From: Hippopus hippopus
Lineage: Eukaryota > Mollusca > Bivalvia > Cardiida > Cardiidae
NCBI GenBank assembly: GCA_946811185.2
Contig: OX328103.1
Coordinates: 28,626,172-28,690,171, forward strand
Length of the DNA: 64,000 nucleotides
Reading direction: 5' to 3'
Below the pieces are notes generated by a model that was not told the DNA's origin, did no database searches, and saw only the letters and a program-made list of their open reading frames with translations. Positions 10,406 to 22,313 of the stretch are shown piece after piece; the stretch's first letter is position 1, and every line of letters starts with the position of its first letter. Both the position numbers and the translations under genes were made by a program.

Positions 10406-10819
10406 GTTAGTTTGAAATGATTGCAGTCAAAGGGAAATAACTCTTACAGAAAAAACGCTCTTAGCTCGGTACTACGTAACAAAATTGCAACTGACAATTT
10501 CAAAGGAAAATCCGTGTGAGAAGTGATGATCTAAGATTAAATACACAAATAAAAGAATAAAAACACTGTAATAAATGGAGAAATGGACCGTTATGAGCAA
10601 GCGGTTTTGAAAGAATCAAGGACTGTACGTGTTAGGTGGCGTAAAAAATTAATGAACACACGGGTAGGTGAATTGGCCACTGTAATATGACTAAAATATC
10701 GTTGAAAAATGGCGCTAAACCCTTTCTCTCATGTTTGAGTTTCGATTTTTTTTCTGCAATGACTCTATCAATTTAGTATTTAAAGGAAGATTTTACCACA
10801 TCCTGTTCGTTTATTTGAT

Positions 10820-11110
10820 ATTTAACACCGTTTTTAACGCTATTTCAGTTATATTGCGGAGGCCGGTGCCCCCATCCTTTCATTGAGCGTCTTTTACCAG
10901 TAATTCGAACAAGATTCTTGCCAGCCCCTGGCTGCTTTCCCAGGTTAGCATAATTGAAATAATAATCAGCTGTGACAGAGGATTGAATCCTGCCGTAATT
11001 ACTATCATTGATCATCGAAAGAACTTAGCCGAGTTGGGGAATCGAACCGGACGTCCCCTGGGTCTCAATCTCAGTATACGTTACCGACTGGGTTACCGAG
11101 ATCGGATTGT
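10820..11110 (-). mobile_element. tRNA-headed SINE, reverse
   Basis: Read on the minus strand: head with CCCAGTCGGTAACG (A-box region) and GGTTCGATTCCCC (B box) at 11110-11030, then the conserved body with GGAAAGCAGCC and CACCGGCC, ending in AACTGAAATAGCGTTAAAAA. Confidence 0.75.
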
Positions 11111-11357
11111 ATATATCTGTAAATAAAATCATTCATCAAAACTTGCCCGTACAACAGCTAAAATGGCGACCGTAAATCATAAAATATCAAAGTGAAATGA
11201 AACTAAGTAAATTTTCATCATTCATGCATTTAGTCACCACATATCAAAAAAGACATCACACTTAAATTGATGAATAATAAAATGAGATATATTCAATTAG
11301 TAGAAAAGACATAATTAACGTAAAATTAAAGTAGGTTTTGCCTGTATATTTCATTGG

Positions 11358-11465
11358 GTATCCGACAGTATAGATTCAAGATCAGACTGCACGTTTTGTG
11401 CAGTCTGATCTTGATCTGCACTGTCCACAAAATCCAGTTGGCATTGTGCTCAGCGTTTCAAGGGT
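11358..11465 (-). mobile_element. Family A MITE, partial
   Basis: Hairpin GACAGTATAGATTC..GATCTGCACTGTCC at 11364-11427. Only the short right-hand side follows (GTGCTCAGCGTTTCAAGGGTT). No intact TTAA. Confidence 0.65.
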
Positions 11466-11754
11466 TTCGTATGAAAATAGACAAATTACCAACGGTAGAA
11501 TCTGCTCTTTCGAATGACTTTAAACTTCTAAGGTGTAAATTTTGAATAAAACAAATTTTCGGTTTCGTTAAAGTTTAATTAATACCAGCCATCTCGGTGC
11601 AATTCAGTTTCAACATATTGTTTCACTTTATCTAAAATGTCAGTAAGTGAATTACTGGCGAGATAAAACAAGAAAAGTGACGAAAATATTCCAAGTTTTG
11701 ATTCAAACCCACCTTTGATAGAGCGTTCTGAAGGAAAGGGGAATATTTAAACCC

Positions 11755-11957
11755 TCACCCTTCGAAATATCTACAATAATATTTTTAATTCCTATAGTAA
11801 AAACCCGAATACTGCTATTTCAAAATTATGTTTTTGGGGAATAACATCTCCTTACCGGACAGTGTAGATCCAAGATCAGACTGCACGTTCTATGAAGTCT
11901 GATCTTGATCTACACTGTCCGCAAAAGGTCAGTGAATCGCGCTTGGCAGCCTAAGAG
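11755..11957 (-). mobile_element. Family A TTAA MITE
   Basis: Right end GGCAGCCTAAGAG, followed by TTAA 11958-11961. Hairpin at 11857-11920. The left terminal repeat is degraded. Confidence 0.8.
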
Positions 11958-12131
11958 TTAAATAATCCATAACTGTACGAGCTTCTTTTAGACTTATAAG
12001 AAAATAAAACATGGACTTATGATACACGTGACACGAAGAGGAAACATTGACAGGAAAATGTTAATTCTTGTTCTTTTATTTCAAGGAAAACATCGGAGAA
12101 AAAGCGGTTAATGTTCGTTACTTAGAATGAA

Positions 12132-12415
12132 CTCTTTACCACTCAACAAAAGTGTACACTTGTCCAAATTGAAAGCATTTGCAGACGAAGATTTGAATGT
12201 GGCTGAAATTATGGTTTGTTTCTTTGATAGGTTAGAAAACATTGTGGGAAAAGGAGAAAATGCTGGTTACCAGCATTTTCTCCTTTTCGCACAATGTTTT
12301 CAAAATGCTGGTTTCTAGCATTTTTCTCCTTTTCCCACAATGCTCTCAAAGGTGTCTTCCTCATTGCCTTAAAAACACCACATTGTTTAGTCTGGGTCAA
12401 ATAAAGGTTGCTTAT
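12132..12415 (+). mobile_element. Family B MITE with repeated hairpin arm
   Basis: Starts CTCTTTACCACTCAAC after TGAA (mutated TTAA). After the palindrome (12235-12302) the right arm is repeated as AAAATGCTGGTTTCTAGC..CACAATG (12301-12343), giving an extra half-hairpin. Open frames on both strands are palindrome artefacts. Confidence 0.8.
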
Positions 12416-12597
12416 TGACGCTGAAAACGGTACTAAGCTTAGTGTAGCGTAACGGATACGCGTGACTCCCCCACTTTATCAATTTCTTAATTATTATTTA
12501 AATCCTTATCTTTATCATTTTTTTTTTCGTCATTTTTTTTTTTTTTTCTGTTTCCCATAATATCCGACCACTTTACAGAGAAATTATTTGTGGTTGA

Positions 12598-12730
12598 TTT
12601 ATGTTTAACGCCGTTTTTAAGACTATCTCAGTTGCATTACGGCGGTCTGTGCACATGCATGCCTAGAAATTCTTCTACCAGTGGATCGCATAACAGTCTT
12701 TCCATGCCACTGGCGGCTTTAAAGTCGAAA
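12598..12730 (-). mobile_element. SINE 3' fragment, reverse
   Basis: TTTAACGCCGTTTTTAAGAC, TCAGTTGCATTACGGCGG and the reversed GGCATGGAAAGAC-type body match the 3' half of the SINE at 54436. The tRNA head is absent. Confidence 0.6.
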
Positions 12731-12957
12731 CGATGTCTAGTACCAGCGAAAAGAGAAGGACAATATGCATATAAATAGAGTACAGTGTTTTTCGTATATT
12801 TTATGAATAAAGATGGATTCAATTTATGCTTATCGGCTAAAATGATCGCTATGAACTCTTTCACTACCATTTAAGAAATTCGATTTTGTTCGAGGTCCAA
12901 AGAAGATTTCCACTGTTATTGAAGATGAATATGGTCATAGTCTAGAATCAGGCAGCC

Positions 12958-13022
12958 AATGGTGCAGATCCAAGATCAGACTGCACGTTCTGTGCAGTCT
13001 GATCTTGATCTACGCCATCCGC
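12958..13022 (-). mobile_element. Family A hairpin copy, termini lost
   Basis: Well-kept loop and inner arms (GATCAGACTGCACGTTCTG and partner). The outer arms have diverged to GGTGCAGATCC / GATCTACGCCATCC. Confidence 0.6.
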
Positions 13023-13619
13023 AAATGTTATCAAGTTGTCCATGGTAATGAAAGAGTAAGACAGCCTTGGTTTTATCATGTCATTTATGAATCATCTCAC
13101 AACGCGCGTTTGTATTTTCTATTACGAAAGGATTTCTTGAGTGACACATTTCCTTTTCAGCAAAGCCCCTCCGTAATTATAAGATTTCTTCATATGCAAA
13201 TATATTTCTAGTCCATTACAATAGGAAATATTTTTTTAAAAAAATCCACCAAAAAATTCACTGAAGACAAGATATTCTATACGCAAAAAAGTAAACAAGT
13301 ATAAAAAAAAAAACATACACACGAAGTACGAGATAAAGTTGTTAGTCATCATAAGTATTTTAATCATCTGATAAAATGTTTTCAAACGTTAATGAAGATG
13401 TATAACTGTTGTCTAAAAAGGGAAAAAGACCAAACCTGCAAGATTTTGATTCATAAATAGAGGGCGGAGTGGTTTTGCACTAACTTTTCTTGTAATTCTA
13501 TATAATAACTTTTGATCTTCTTGCCAAGGTTTCGTAACGCAACTTTTTGGACAGTACGTGAACACGTATTTGGGTTTCTTCTACTTTGATCGTGAAGTTT
13601 CTCTAATTTTGAAGATTTT

Positions 13620-13835
13620 ATAGAGCGATCCTGTCTTTTAACGACCCTGAAGAAGAAAGCAATAGAAAGCATCGGGGAAACCAACATTTTCTCTTTTTCC
13701 AACCATGTTTCCTACCATTTTGAAGAAAAATCCATTCATTTGTGGTATAGTCAATTTGTCGTCTGCATAAGCTTTGGATTTGGACGGGTCTAACATTTTG
13801 TCGTCTGGTACAGAAATGAATGGTAAACGTTATTT
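13620..13835 (-). mobile_element. Family B MITE, reverse
   Basis: TTTTAACGACCCTGAAGAAG, a shortened palindrome (13660-13710), then GTCTGCATAAGCTTTGGATTT and TTTTGTCGTCTGGTACAG. Terminal TTAAs lost. Confidence 0.7.
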
Positions 13836-13994
13836 TGGTCTGTTTATGATTTGAAATTCAATTCTGCATGATAAACGGAACTCCTTCGGTTGCCTAAAAT
13901 TTATGGATGTAAAGAATATTTTAAGGATCAGACTTCAAAACCTGTCCATTGATCTAAACCTTCATAAGACTGTGCTGGTTAAGACAGTATTTAA

Positions 13995-14174
13995 CCCTTT
14001 TCCAAACGACAAAATTTTAGACTTGTCCAAATTGAAAGCATTTTCAGACGAAAAAATAAACCTAACTGAAAAAGTGAAATATCTTTTTTTTTGAAAATAC
14101 TTAAACATTGTGGGAAAAGGAGAAAGTGCTCTCTTTCTCAGGGTCGTTAAAACTTGTGGTTTCGTTGTAAAGGG
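13995..14174 (+). mobile_element. Family B TTAA MITE, one arm deleted
   Basis: TTAA 13991-13994 on the left and TTAA 14175-14178 on the right. The start CCCTTTTCCAAACGAC is well kept. The palindrome has lost its second arm (AAAACATTGTGGG is followed by GTGCTCTCTTTCTCAGGG), so the copy is only 180 bp. Confidence 0.85.
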
Positions 14175-14944
14175 TTAAAACAAGATCTTTAATTAGAGCA
14201 TAGGTCCTATTTTAAAATGTCTCGACCTATTCTAAACATCTGTAGTGTAATATAAGAGCTTTGTTTTTGAGAATGGGTTTTGTAACATATGTCAAAAAAA
14301 TGTCAAACGTTCATTGTTTAAAAGTCAACGCACGCAGACGACAAATTAGAACGACAAAAGAAAGTAGGGCTGGAGTCTTTGGCCCCGAAACAGTTACATT
14401 TCTGGGTCGTTAGTTTGAAACATTTTATAATAGAAAGTCTGGATTTGGTTCGTTGATAATTTCCCAAAAATAAAAGCGATTTGGAATAACTAATCGCTCG
14501 TGAACGAGAAAGAAATTTAGTCAGAGCGATTACTTTACCAATGGCAAATTACTTATTTTATTGCATACATTTCAACCACCATCGTAAGTATTGCCAATCC
14601 TTGGGAAATCAATGAAGAAATATCTCCGTTTTTATAATCTGAGTAACAGATATCATTTTTCCAATAATGTAGAGATGAAAGGTGTTTAAAACAAAAAAAA
14701 AATCGTACTTTGTACCATGAAGTACTCATACTGGTAATGTACATGGGAAAAGGGTCGAATAGATTGTAGGGCGAACACACTCTGTTCTTTGGTACTGTTT
14801 GATCTTAACATTTGACAACCGTAGTTTCGAACTGCTAAAAAAGACTAGATAAAGATCTTCGTCAACAGAAGTGTTAACTAGAGAAAACATAATGTGAGGA
14901 AATGAGGATCAAAGTATTGAAGGGCGTTGTTCGTCCCGGCAAGG

Positions 14945-15125
14945 CCTCAATCCTTTACAATATAATTCCAAATTTTAACAACCCTAAGGAAGAAAACTTT
15001 TGAAAACGTTGTGGGAAAAGGAGAAAATGCTGGTAACCAGCATTTTCTTCTTTTCCCACAACGTTTTCTATACTTTTAAAGGCAATTTCCATCTTTTGAG
15101 TCACAAAGTCTAATATCGCAAGCAT
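14945..15125 (-). mobile_element. Family B MITE, reverse
   Basis: Well-kept palindrome at 14999-15070 (AAAACGTTGTGGG arms; both arms carry the CGTT variant instead of CATT). The left flank matches the CACAATCCCGAG-type end only weakly, and the right end is truncated. Confidence 0.75.
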
Positions 15126-15392
15126 TCAACCTGTATTTTTATGCATAGAAAAAAAGATACAAACGAAAGTAGGAATACTGACCTTCTGTCACACTGTTGA
15201 TTTTCGTTTCAAATCCCTGACATTATGGGCGTGTTGAGTGACATCTCGTCAAAAGGTTAAAATAAATTGGGAGTTCAAATTGCACTTTAAACAATGCTAT
15301 CTTCTCAATCGCCTATTTATTCAATAAGTATTTCGATTAGCGAGTGTAACTATTTCAACGAACAAAAGGTCTGCATTTTTCCATGCAATTCA

Positions 15393-15614
15393 ACTCTTTA
15401 CCATTCGACATAATTCTAGACTTGTCCAAATTGAAAGCATTTGCAAACGACAAATTAAATGTTACTAAAAACATAAAGTTTGTCTTTCATAGGATAGAAA
15501 ACATTGTGCGAAAAGGAGAAAATGCTTGTAACTAGCATTTTCTCCTTTTTCCACAATGTTTTTAAAAGCCTTCTTTCTCAAGTTCGTTAAAAGTAGGCAT
15601 CGTGCAGTAGAGGG
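15393..15614 (+). mobile_element. Family B TTAA MITE
   Basis: Left target mutated to TTCA (15389-15392), right target TTAA 15615-15618. Palindrome at about 15496-15567. One of the most complete copies. Confidence 0.85.
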
Positions 15615-15626
15615 TTAAAAGAAAGA

Positions 15627-15845
15627 CCCTTTACAAACCGACACCGGGTTTATTCAACCCCGGGGAAGAAATTTTTTTTTTTCTAAAACATGGTGTAAAA
15701 ATGAGAAAATGCTCATAGCATTTTCTCCTTTTCCCACCATGTTTTCTTACCTTGCCTTAGACAAATCCAATCATTCAAATTGTCTGCAAATTCTCAATAT
15801 GGGCGAGACTTAAAAACAGAAGTCGTCTGCAACAGAATTAATTTG
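15627..15845 (-). mobile_element. Family B MITE, reverse, next to the previous one
   Basis: Starts CCCTTTACAAACCGAC only 8 bp after the TTAA closing the previous element. The palindrome tip is collapsed (AAAATGCTCATAGCATTTTC). The right part has GTCTGCAAATTCTC. Confidence 0.7.
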
Positions 15846-16109
15846 TTTAACCTTCCGATACATTGAACAATTAGAAAACAGTTACATTTTTAGGTCCTAT
15901 GTCTTACTAAATCTATTTATCTAACCGCAGTTTATGATTTACCGTTCACGTGTCTAAATGTTTTTTTACATTAGTAAGTCAAAAGTAAGCCTCGAAAAGC
16001 CGAATATGACAGTGATAAAGAAATAATCTGCAAGAAACAAGTCCACAAGAAATTAGCCTGCATGATATCAATTCGTATTGTATACGTATACATAAGATTT
16101 ATAGAAACA

Positions 16110-16172
16110 ATGACAACATTTCCACCATCACCAACACCACCAACAACAACATCATCAACACCACCAACAACA
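16110..16172. repeat. Trinucleotide-rich (CAC/CAA) microsatellite
   Basis: Imperfect ACCACC/AACAAC runs, beginning ACATTTCCACCATCACC. Confidence 0.8.
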
Positions 16173-16179
16173 AGAACTG

Positions 16180-16375
16180 AAAGGGGTCCTCCATTGCACA
16201 GCCATTAAGGTGAAAGATTTGAAATCTGAAAATCCTGGTTCGATTCTCATTGGCGACAGTGGTCAAGTGAGGAGTGTCCTTGTGCTAGGTACTTGAACAG
16301 TGTCCGAACCTTGTACTGGTGAATCCCCAGGAGAGACATAAGTAAATTGGCAGTTATAGGACTGCAAACTTGTTG
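16180..16375 (+). mobile_element. tRNA-derived SINE (CTTGTGCTAGG type)
   Basis: A degenerate head with GGTTCGATTCTC (B box) near 16235, followed by GTGTCCTTGTGCTAGG and GAACCTTGTACTGGTGAATC. This matches the body of the SINEs at 26146 and 52123. It runs into a poly-A at 16384. Confidence 0.65.
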
Positions 16376-16504
16376 ACTGATTCGAAAAAAAAAAAAAAAA
16401 ACGATTCCATGGTGTGCAAGGCAGATAGAATTAAACCTTATAGTACCAAATCTAGATAGCATTTCAATAATTGACTAAGGGATGCTTTTGTCTATATCAT
16501 TACA

Positions 16505-16585
16505 GCAAAACGGACAGAGGAGATCAAAGATCAGACTGCACATTTTGCGCAAAGTTATCTTGATCTAAACTTTCCTTTCGCTGGC
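16505..16585 (-). mobile_element. Family A hairpin, decayed
   Basis: GGACAGAGGAGATC..AGTTATCTTGATCTAAAC arms with several mismatches. A CACTTTAGGGTTAAA tail (16612-16627) may be its right terminus. Confidence 0.55.
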
Positions 16586-16691
16586 CGCAAAGGCAACTAT
16601 AGTTGTTATAGGCACTTTAGGGTTAAAAAAAAAAAAAAACGTCTACAGCAGAAAATGAAACAATGACCATCTCTCTTTTTATGTGTTTCAG

Positions 16692-16959
16692 ATATGGCTC
16701 TCTCCACCATCTTTATGTGTTCAGCATTCCTCTCAGAATACATCAAAAACCACTACATCCACCAGACTGGTCTCCGATGTGCCAAGTTTCCAGGACCACG
16801 GTACGATCTGTCACTGCTGAACCAGTCACAGTCCCCGATCACAGCGTCTCGTTGTTACGGCATTCACGGTGTTTGCATCTCGTCCCAAACTCAAACGTGT
16901 ACAACATGGACGTAAAAAACGTGGAAGCATACATGCCAGTAGATCTACAATATGAGTGA
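16692..16959 (+). CDS. Coding-like segment, possible exon; reading frame uncertain
   Basis: A repeat-free, higher-GC island. A pyrimidine-rich tract and acceptor-like TGTTTCAG end at 16691. Two forward frames stay open. One starts at 16694 and gives a ~73-residue product with C-rich third positions and cysteines in a CYGIHGVC context. The other, open from before the acceptor, gives ~88 residues ending VDLQYE at the stop 16957-16959; a donor-like GTGAGTG at 16955 overlaps that end. I recognise neither product. If one is real, this is an internal or last exon; AATAAA at 17467 and 17486 could be the 3'-UTR signals. Without transcripts the frame cannot be decided. Confidence 0.3.
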
Positions 16960-17570
16960 GTGTATGCGTTCATTGCTCGTTACTGTCATACAACATAAAG
17001 CTCTGCCACTGTTTAACGACAACCACTGCAGCTAAAACAACATCAACAAAAGCATCATAAACAACGTTTGAGCATGGATCTTAAGTTCTTAAAAGTGTGA
17101 AAAGACAGTATGTTCTCGCCACAACAGTGTGTACTTACATTTCTGGACCAACAAGGACATTGAGACATCATATATGACTTCAGCTCTTTACGACTTCAAA
17201 TTAAGAAATATTACAGAACTTTACTTTAGAAATTGGACATTGATAATTAATTCCCAGGATGTGTTTTCCAAGATTTGCACTTCTTTTAGCTTTCGTTCTA
17301 TAAAAAGATTTTCTAATATATTGCCAAAAGATCAACGGGGTGTTCCTTTCGGAATTCCAACGCCTAAATTCAAAGGATTCCTCAACTCTTACAAAATTAG
17401 AATGACATTTTGAATATGCATGACAGGTTTGCGTTTCACGTTGTCTTACAGGCGAACAGGTTAAATGAATAAATTTTGATGAATGAATAAAGTTGGGAAT
17501 TTATTATTGCAAAGGTTACCTAAGGTTTTGTATCATACATAATACTCGTGTTGTATCACTTGAGATTTAA

Positions 17571-17758
17571 CCCTTATCCTACTAAAAAAGTGAAATAAAA
17601 CTTTCAAACTGACAGTAAAAACCCGAATTTTGCTACTTCAGTGGTATTTTTTGGGGGAAAAGACATCTCCCTATCGGACAGTGTAGATCCAAGATCAGAC
17701 TGCACGTTCTCTGCAGTCTAATCTTGATCTACACTGTCTGCAAAAGGTCCTTGAGTAC
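17571..17758 (-). mobile_element. Family A TTAA MITE, right end lost
   Basis: TTAA 17567-17570, then CCCTTATCCTACTAAA. Hairpin at 17676-17740. After GGTCCTTGAGTACGAAC the copy is replaced by unrelated sequence, so the right terminus and TTAA are missing. Confidence 0.8.
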
Positions 17759-17764
17759 GAACTG

Positions 17765-17905
17765 TGTGCATTGAAGCAGTCCACTTTTGAAATTAGTGTT
17801 GTAAAAAGGAGAAAATACTTGAAACGAGATCGTCATCAGCATTTTTCCTATTTTCTACACTTGCTGAAATTCTGGAAGTCTTCTGCTTGAAATCAGGGGG
17901 TAAAG
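17765..17905. mobile_element. Probable decayed family B MITE
   Basis: AAAAAGGAGAAAATACTTG and CAGCATTTTTCCTATTTTC keep the palindrome order, and the segment ends AGGGGGTAAAG. Strongly diverged. Confidence 0.4.
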
Positions 17906-18004
17906 AAGTGAAAAGCTGTGGTTGTCTATGTAATGTAGGTCGAAGAGTCTGTAGGTTATTGTGAACATTCACGCTGCTTATTTCAGCCTTTTACAAAAGA
18001 GTTC

Positions 18005-18110
18005 ATTTTTTTTAACAATCCCATCGAAGAAGGCTTTTGTAAACATTGCGAGAAAAGGATGATAGGCTGGTTACGAGATTTTGCAGATCTACTCTTTTCA
18101 CATAAAACAA
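18005..18110 (-). mobile_element. Family B MITE fragment
   Basis: TTTAACAATCCCATCGAAG, then GGCTTTTGTAAACATTGCG: the left half of a B- copy. Confidence 0.5.
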
Positions 18111-18158
18111 AAGGTCCGGATAAGCACGATGTGGATTGTTCTTTTTACAATCACTTAA

Positions 18159-18336
18159 AACATTATAGGTAATTATGTTCATAATCTCTTACAACGTTAT
18201 CGGTTATCATGTTTACAGCTTCCTATAACGTTATAGGTCATTATGTACACACTCTCTTCAAACGTTATTGGTTATTATGTTCACAAGCTCTGGTAAGTGA
18301 TAACGTTATCGGTTATTATTTTCACGATGTCTCGTA
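18159..18336. repeat. 34-bp minisatellite, five units
   Basis: AACGTTATCGGTTATTATGT-type blocks begin at 18159, 18193, 18227, 18261 and 18302 (spacing 34, 34, 34, 41). The last gap holds a 7-bp insertion. Confidence 0.85.
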
Positions 18337-18647
18337 AAAACCTTTTAGGGACCAAACCGGGTCAATTTTTGCTGTGAGAAATTTTCAGTGTTTTTAGTTA
18401 GATTTTCTTTTTCCTAGGATGAAGTAAATATTTTCTTTTTCCCCATAACCTTCTTAGGAATTAGCATTTGAAAAGGCTTGCAGAATTTTTTCGAAATATC
18501 TAACAAGAACACAAGAATCTACGGAATTATCATAATTATATGTATAGTTACATTGACAAAAATGTCACCTTTTTAAATTATGCGGAGTGTTTTCTAGTCA
18601 AATGCATGTTTGTTACAGGTTATGAATCGGAAAAAGTATTCGCTTAA

Positions 18648-18865
18648 CGCTTTACCAAACGACAGAATTTGCGAGTTTGCAAATTGAAAGCATGTGCAGA
18701 CGATAAATTTAGTGTGGCTCAATTGGTGGGATTTTTCTCTGGAAAGGTAGAAAACACAATGGGAAAAGGAGAAAATGATGGTATCCAGCATTTTCTCCTT
18801 TTCCCAAAATGTTTTCAAACACCTTCTTTCAGGGTCGTTAAAGCTCAGGAATTTGTGGTTAACTG
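18648..18865 (+). mobile_element. Family B TTAA MITE
   Basis: Between TTAA 18644-18647 and TTAA 18866-18869. Starts GCTTTACCAAACGACAG. Palindrome 18751-18818. A full-length copy of 218 bp. Confidence 0.88.
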
Positions 18866-18869
18866 TTAA

Positions 18870-21860
18870 AAGAATTCGGAATGAAAGTTGAAAATGTGCC
18901 AATTTCTTATTTAGACTGTCAATTTGGAAAGCATGTGCTGTAACTTCAAATAAGTCATACCGATAACCTATTATCTTACAAAATTATACGCACGTTGTTT
19001 TACAGTTTTGAACAATATTGGAAGAAAAAAAGGTTCCTTGTTTTTTTCAAGCACTTGTTCTTATTCTTACAAATTTTCTTTACTAATAGGCAAGTTCTAC
19101 GTGAAGATCCATTTTTTTTTTTTTTAAGTGTCATTTATGAACTTGAAGTTGAAGGTTTTGCGACAAGTCGTTACGCTTGGTCGCCCAAAATTTGAACTTT
19201 AGATGTGATACCGTTTATGGAAAGTCGTATTTTTTTTTGCCAATAAATAAGTCATGTTTTTGTCATATTCTTAAACTTTAAATGACACGAGAACAAGTTT
19301 GAAGATATTTTTAACCGTAAATTATTCTATCCTGATGAGCAGTGATACATTCAACATGCTTGTTATTACACTGTTGATGATCATAAATGAAAAAAAGAGA
19401 TATTTTTTTAATCAGTAAAAGAAACAGAATCATTACAATGTTAAGACACTCTTAGCCAAAATATCCCATATCATTGGGCTGTGGAGTTTTAGAATCAGGC
19501 TGCTCTTTCTGTTCAGTTTAAACCTAATTTACATTGTCTAAAAGAGTACCTAGTGACTTGCTTAGTCTTGAAGGTAAACTTATAAAGTTTTTGGGCCTAC
19601 TTATCAACAATATTACTCCCTTTATTGTTCAGTTTTTAATTAGCTTTAGTTTCGTATAAGCTGTTTCTTAATAGCTCTAGTTTCGTAAATGTTTTCAAGA
19701 TGTCAGTGTGTGTGCGAGTGGGAGAAAAACTTTGGCATTTATATACCTATTGCAAAGATCTGTTTAAGATTCTGCAAGTCCGTGAAGTCTGATGTTAGGC
19801 TTCATTTTCTGAAGCAGAATTTAACAATTTTGCTTTTCCCTACGTATACTTTTTTAAGATCAATCAATGGAACGCAAACATACAGCGTTAAAGTTATGCG
19901 TTAAATATCAAACACGCAGACCCAGATAAATGTCAGTGGAAAAGTCACAGATCTGAAAAAGACATTTCAGCATTTGAAATAAAAGTAATACGATTGACTT
20001 TGTTTTATTTTCGTTTTGATTGAACAGTTTTTCAACTTTGAGTGAAACTGCAGTAATTCGTCACACTGTTATTCGCATTGATGAATGTTATTAAAACATT
20101 AATTGCTAACTTAATCGTTATCTCAAAAATACAATTTCTACGCTACGGCAATAGAATGTATTTAATGCAATTCAAGTAAACAAAGTATGATTTTTCCGTA
20201 TAACAGCAACTGGTCTTTTCTTCAACAATAGTTTTGATGTAAGCTTAAAGTTACAACACAAAATTTTGATTTGTCTAAATCTTACATTACCAGGCTTAAG
20301 GTCTCAGAAATCAAAGACAAAAGTGTCTTGAATGACGGTCTCATCAACGCTAGAGTAAAGAGGGAGAGAGATTCTTCTTCGATTTTGTTCTTCTTTTCTT
20401 GCCACCTTGTACAACATGTTATTTTTTTTAAACGAGGGCTTTCATAATTTTTGTTCCGTTTCGTAGACAATTTGTTACATATGTGTTATTTATTTTTTAT
20501 ATTTATTCCTATCCATTTTGTTTTCATTATTTGCTTCGTCATCCATGGTTTTAAATATCGCATTTTGTTTTTCGATCGACCACAGACAAAGAAAAATCAT
20601 TCCATTTTTGTTTTCAATCATCCTTTTTTCACATTTTGTTAAGGCAATTTGATATACGTTTACTTTATAGTTGCTGCTGAATCAAAGCTCTGAAGGTACC
20701 GTGCATACAAAGAAATCGCATGAACGATCAGTCATTAGCATGTACATTGTAGCTTTGAAGGAGATTTTCAAAATAAGGAACAACTATTCTAGTATGAACT
20801 CTGACTTTGGACTGCTAAGTTTAAGACATGTTGTTTTCTCTTTTTCCCAACAATGTAATCTACTATGTCAGTGACAAACTACACCGATGCAGGAACACTT
20901 AAAATTGTCATCTACAAATTCTTTCAGTTAAGACTTGTCTTAAATGTTCACATCTGCGAAAGCGCTAACTAGTTTAGGGTACGTCTAAGAATAGCAAATA
21001 TGATCATGTTAGACAATATTGTATGTCATCAACTTTGTGTATCTTTTATAAGATTTGCTAATATTACAAACGTGCCATAATTTACTTGATATTGACATAT
21101 TTTTCGATATTTTCATTTTTTCCCTAGTTTTGTTAAGCCAGATACAATGATACATGTAGCATAATGTTTGCTCTTGTCTGTATCTTGCACATTTACACAC
21201 ATATTTTTATAGCTTTAGTAACGTAGATTTTCAATGAAATTATTTTAAAAAGTAGAACCTTCCTTCTTCACTTTTTATTGTGTATTTTTTAATTATTAAA
21301 AAAGGGTTTGGGGACGTTTATGTAAAGGATTTGATTATCAATTTCAGATACGGTCTCAGCATTACACAGCAAAACATTTTCAAAACAGTAACGAGGAAAT
21401 TATTTGCAACGTTTTTTTTTTTATAAAACAAAAATGAAACGTGCATTTCCAAGAATTGTTTTGCATTTTTTTTCCAAGAGTCGATACTACCTATAGATTT
21501 CATAGAACCACATTTTTTCTTAATATCCTTGAATCTAAGGCCGAGTTACCCTGAACGCCAGCAGTCTTGGTTTACCAGAATACTACTTGTCAGACACCGG
21601 GTCAGATTTATATTGACCTATCATTAGTGAGGGATCCTGGATACTTTTTCTAAAAATATTACAGTTAAACATTAAGACTTATAGAAAATCATTGTCGCAT
21701 TCATCTATAGTCACAAGTTGTTTTATCATTACGCTGAACGTTGTTTGTAATTTCGTTTCATTGATACATCAGTTTGTCATTCATGTTTATGAAAATGTGA
21801 TACAAAATTTTAAAAAGATTACAAAAATACTTTAATACAGCAAGCAAAGAAAAGTATCTG
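18870..21860. other. Unassigned AT-rich region
   Basis: About 3 kb without a repeat family I can name, apart from a faint family A relic near 19480-19570 (CAGGCTGCTCTTTCTG, TTACATTGTCTAAAAG). Open frames are short and low-complexity. Confidence 0.4.
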
Positions 21861-21907
21861 AATTATGTTTTTCTTTTTATTCCTAAAGCCCCTCTGTCTC
21901 CCTCTCA

Positions 21908-21943
21908 CTTTCTGTCGCCTAATTCTTTCTTTCTTTTTTCTTT

Positions 21944-21975
<32 letters not shown>

Positions 21976-22095
21976 TATTTCTTTCTTTCTTTCTTTTTTT
22001 CTTTTTTTCTTTCTTTCATTCCTTCTTTTTTGTTTTTTTTATTTCTTTCTTTTTCATTTTCTTTCTTTCTTTTTGTCTTTCTTTCTTTCATTCTT

Positions 22096-22130
<35 letters not shown>

Positions 22131-22227
22131 CTTTTTTTTTTTCTTTTTTTTCTTTTGCTTTTTCATTTTCTTTCTCTTTTTCTTTCTTTTTCATTTTCTT
22201 TCTTTCTTTCTTTCTTTCTTTCTTTCA
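21908..22227. repeat. (CTTT)n polypyrimidine tract, ~320 bp
   Basis: Nearly uninterrupted T/C with CTTT periodicity, an internal T-rich core at 22100-22155, and short TTTCATTTTC interruptions. It produces long Phe/Ser-rich and Lys/Glu-rich spurious frames. Confidence 0.95.
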
Positions 22228-22313
22228 GTTTTACAGGGTCGCTGATACCCTTTTCTACAGTCTCTGTAGACTCTCGTCATTCAAAATACCGATTTATCTG
22301 GCATTTTAAATTC

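Noticed and set aside
17129..17413. 94-codon forward frame after the possible exon
   Set aside because: AT-rich, no recognisable domain; more likely 3'-UTR or intergenic sequence.
21865..22245. 126-codon forward frame rich in Phe/Ser/Leu, and a Lys-rich reverse frame
   Set aside because: Translation of the (CTTT)n tract; no protein-like composition.
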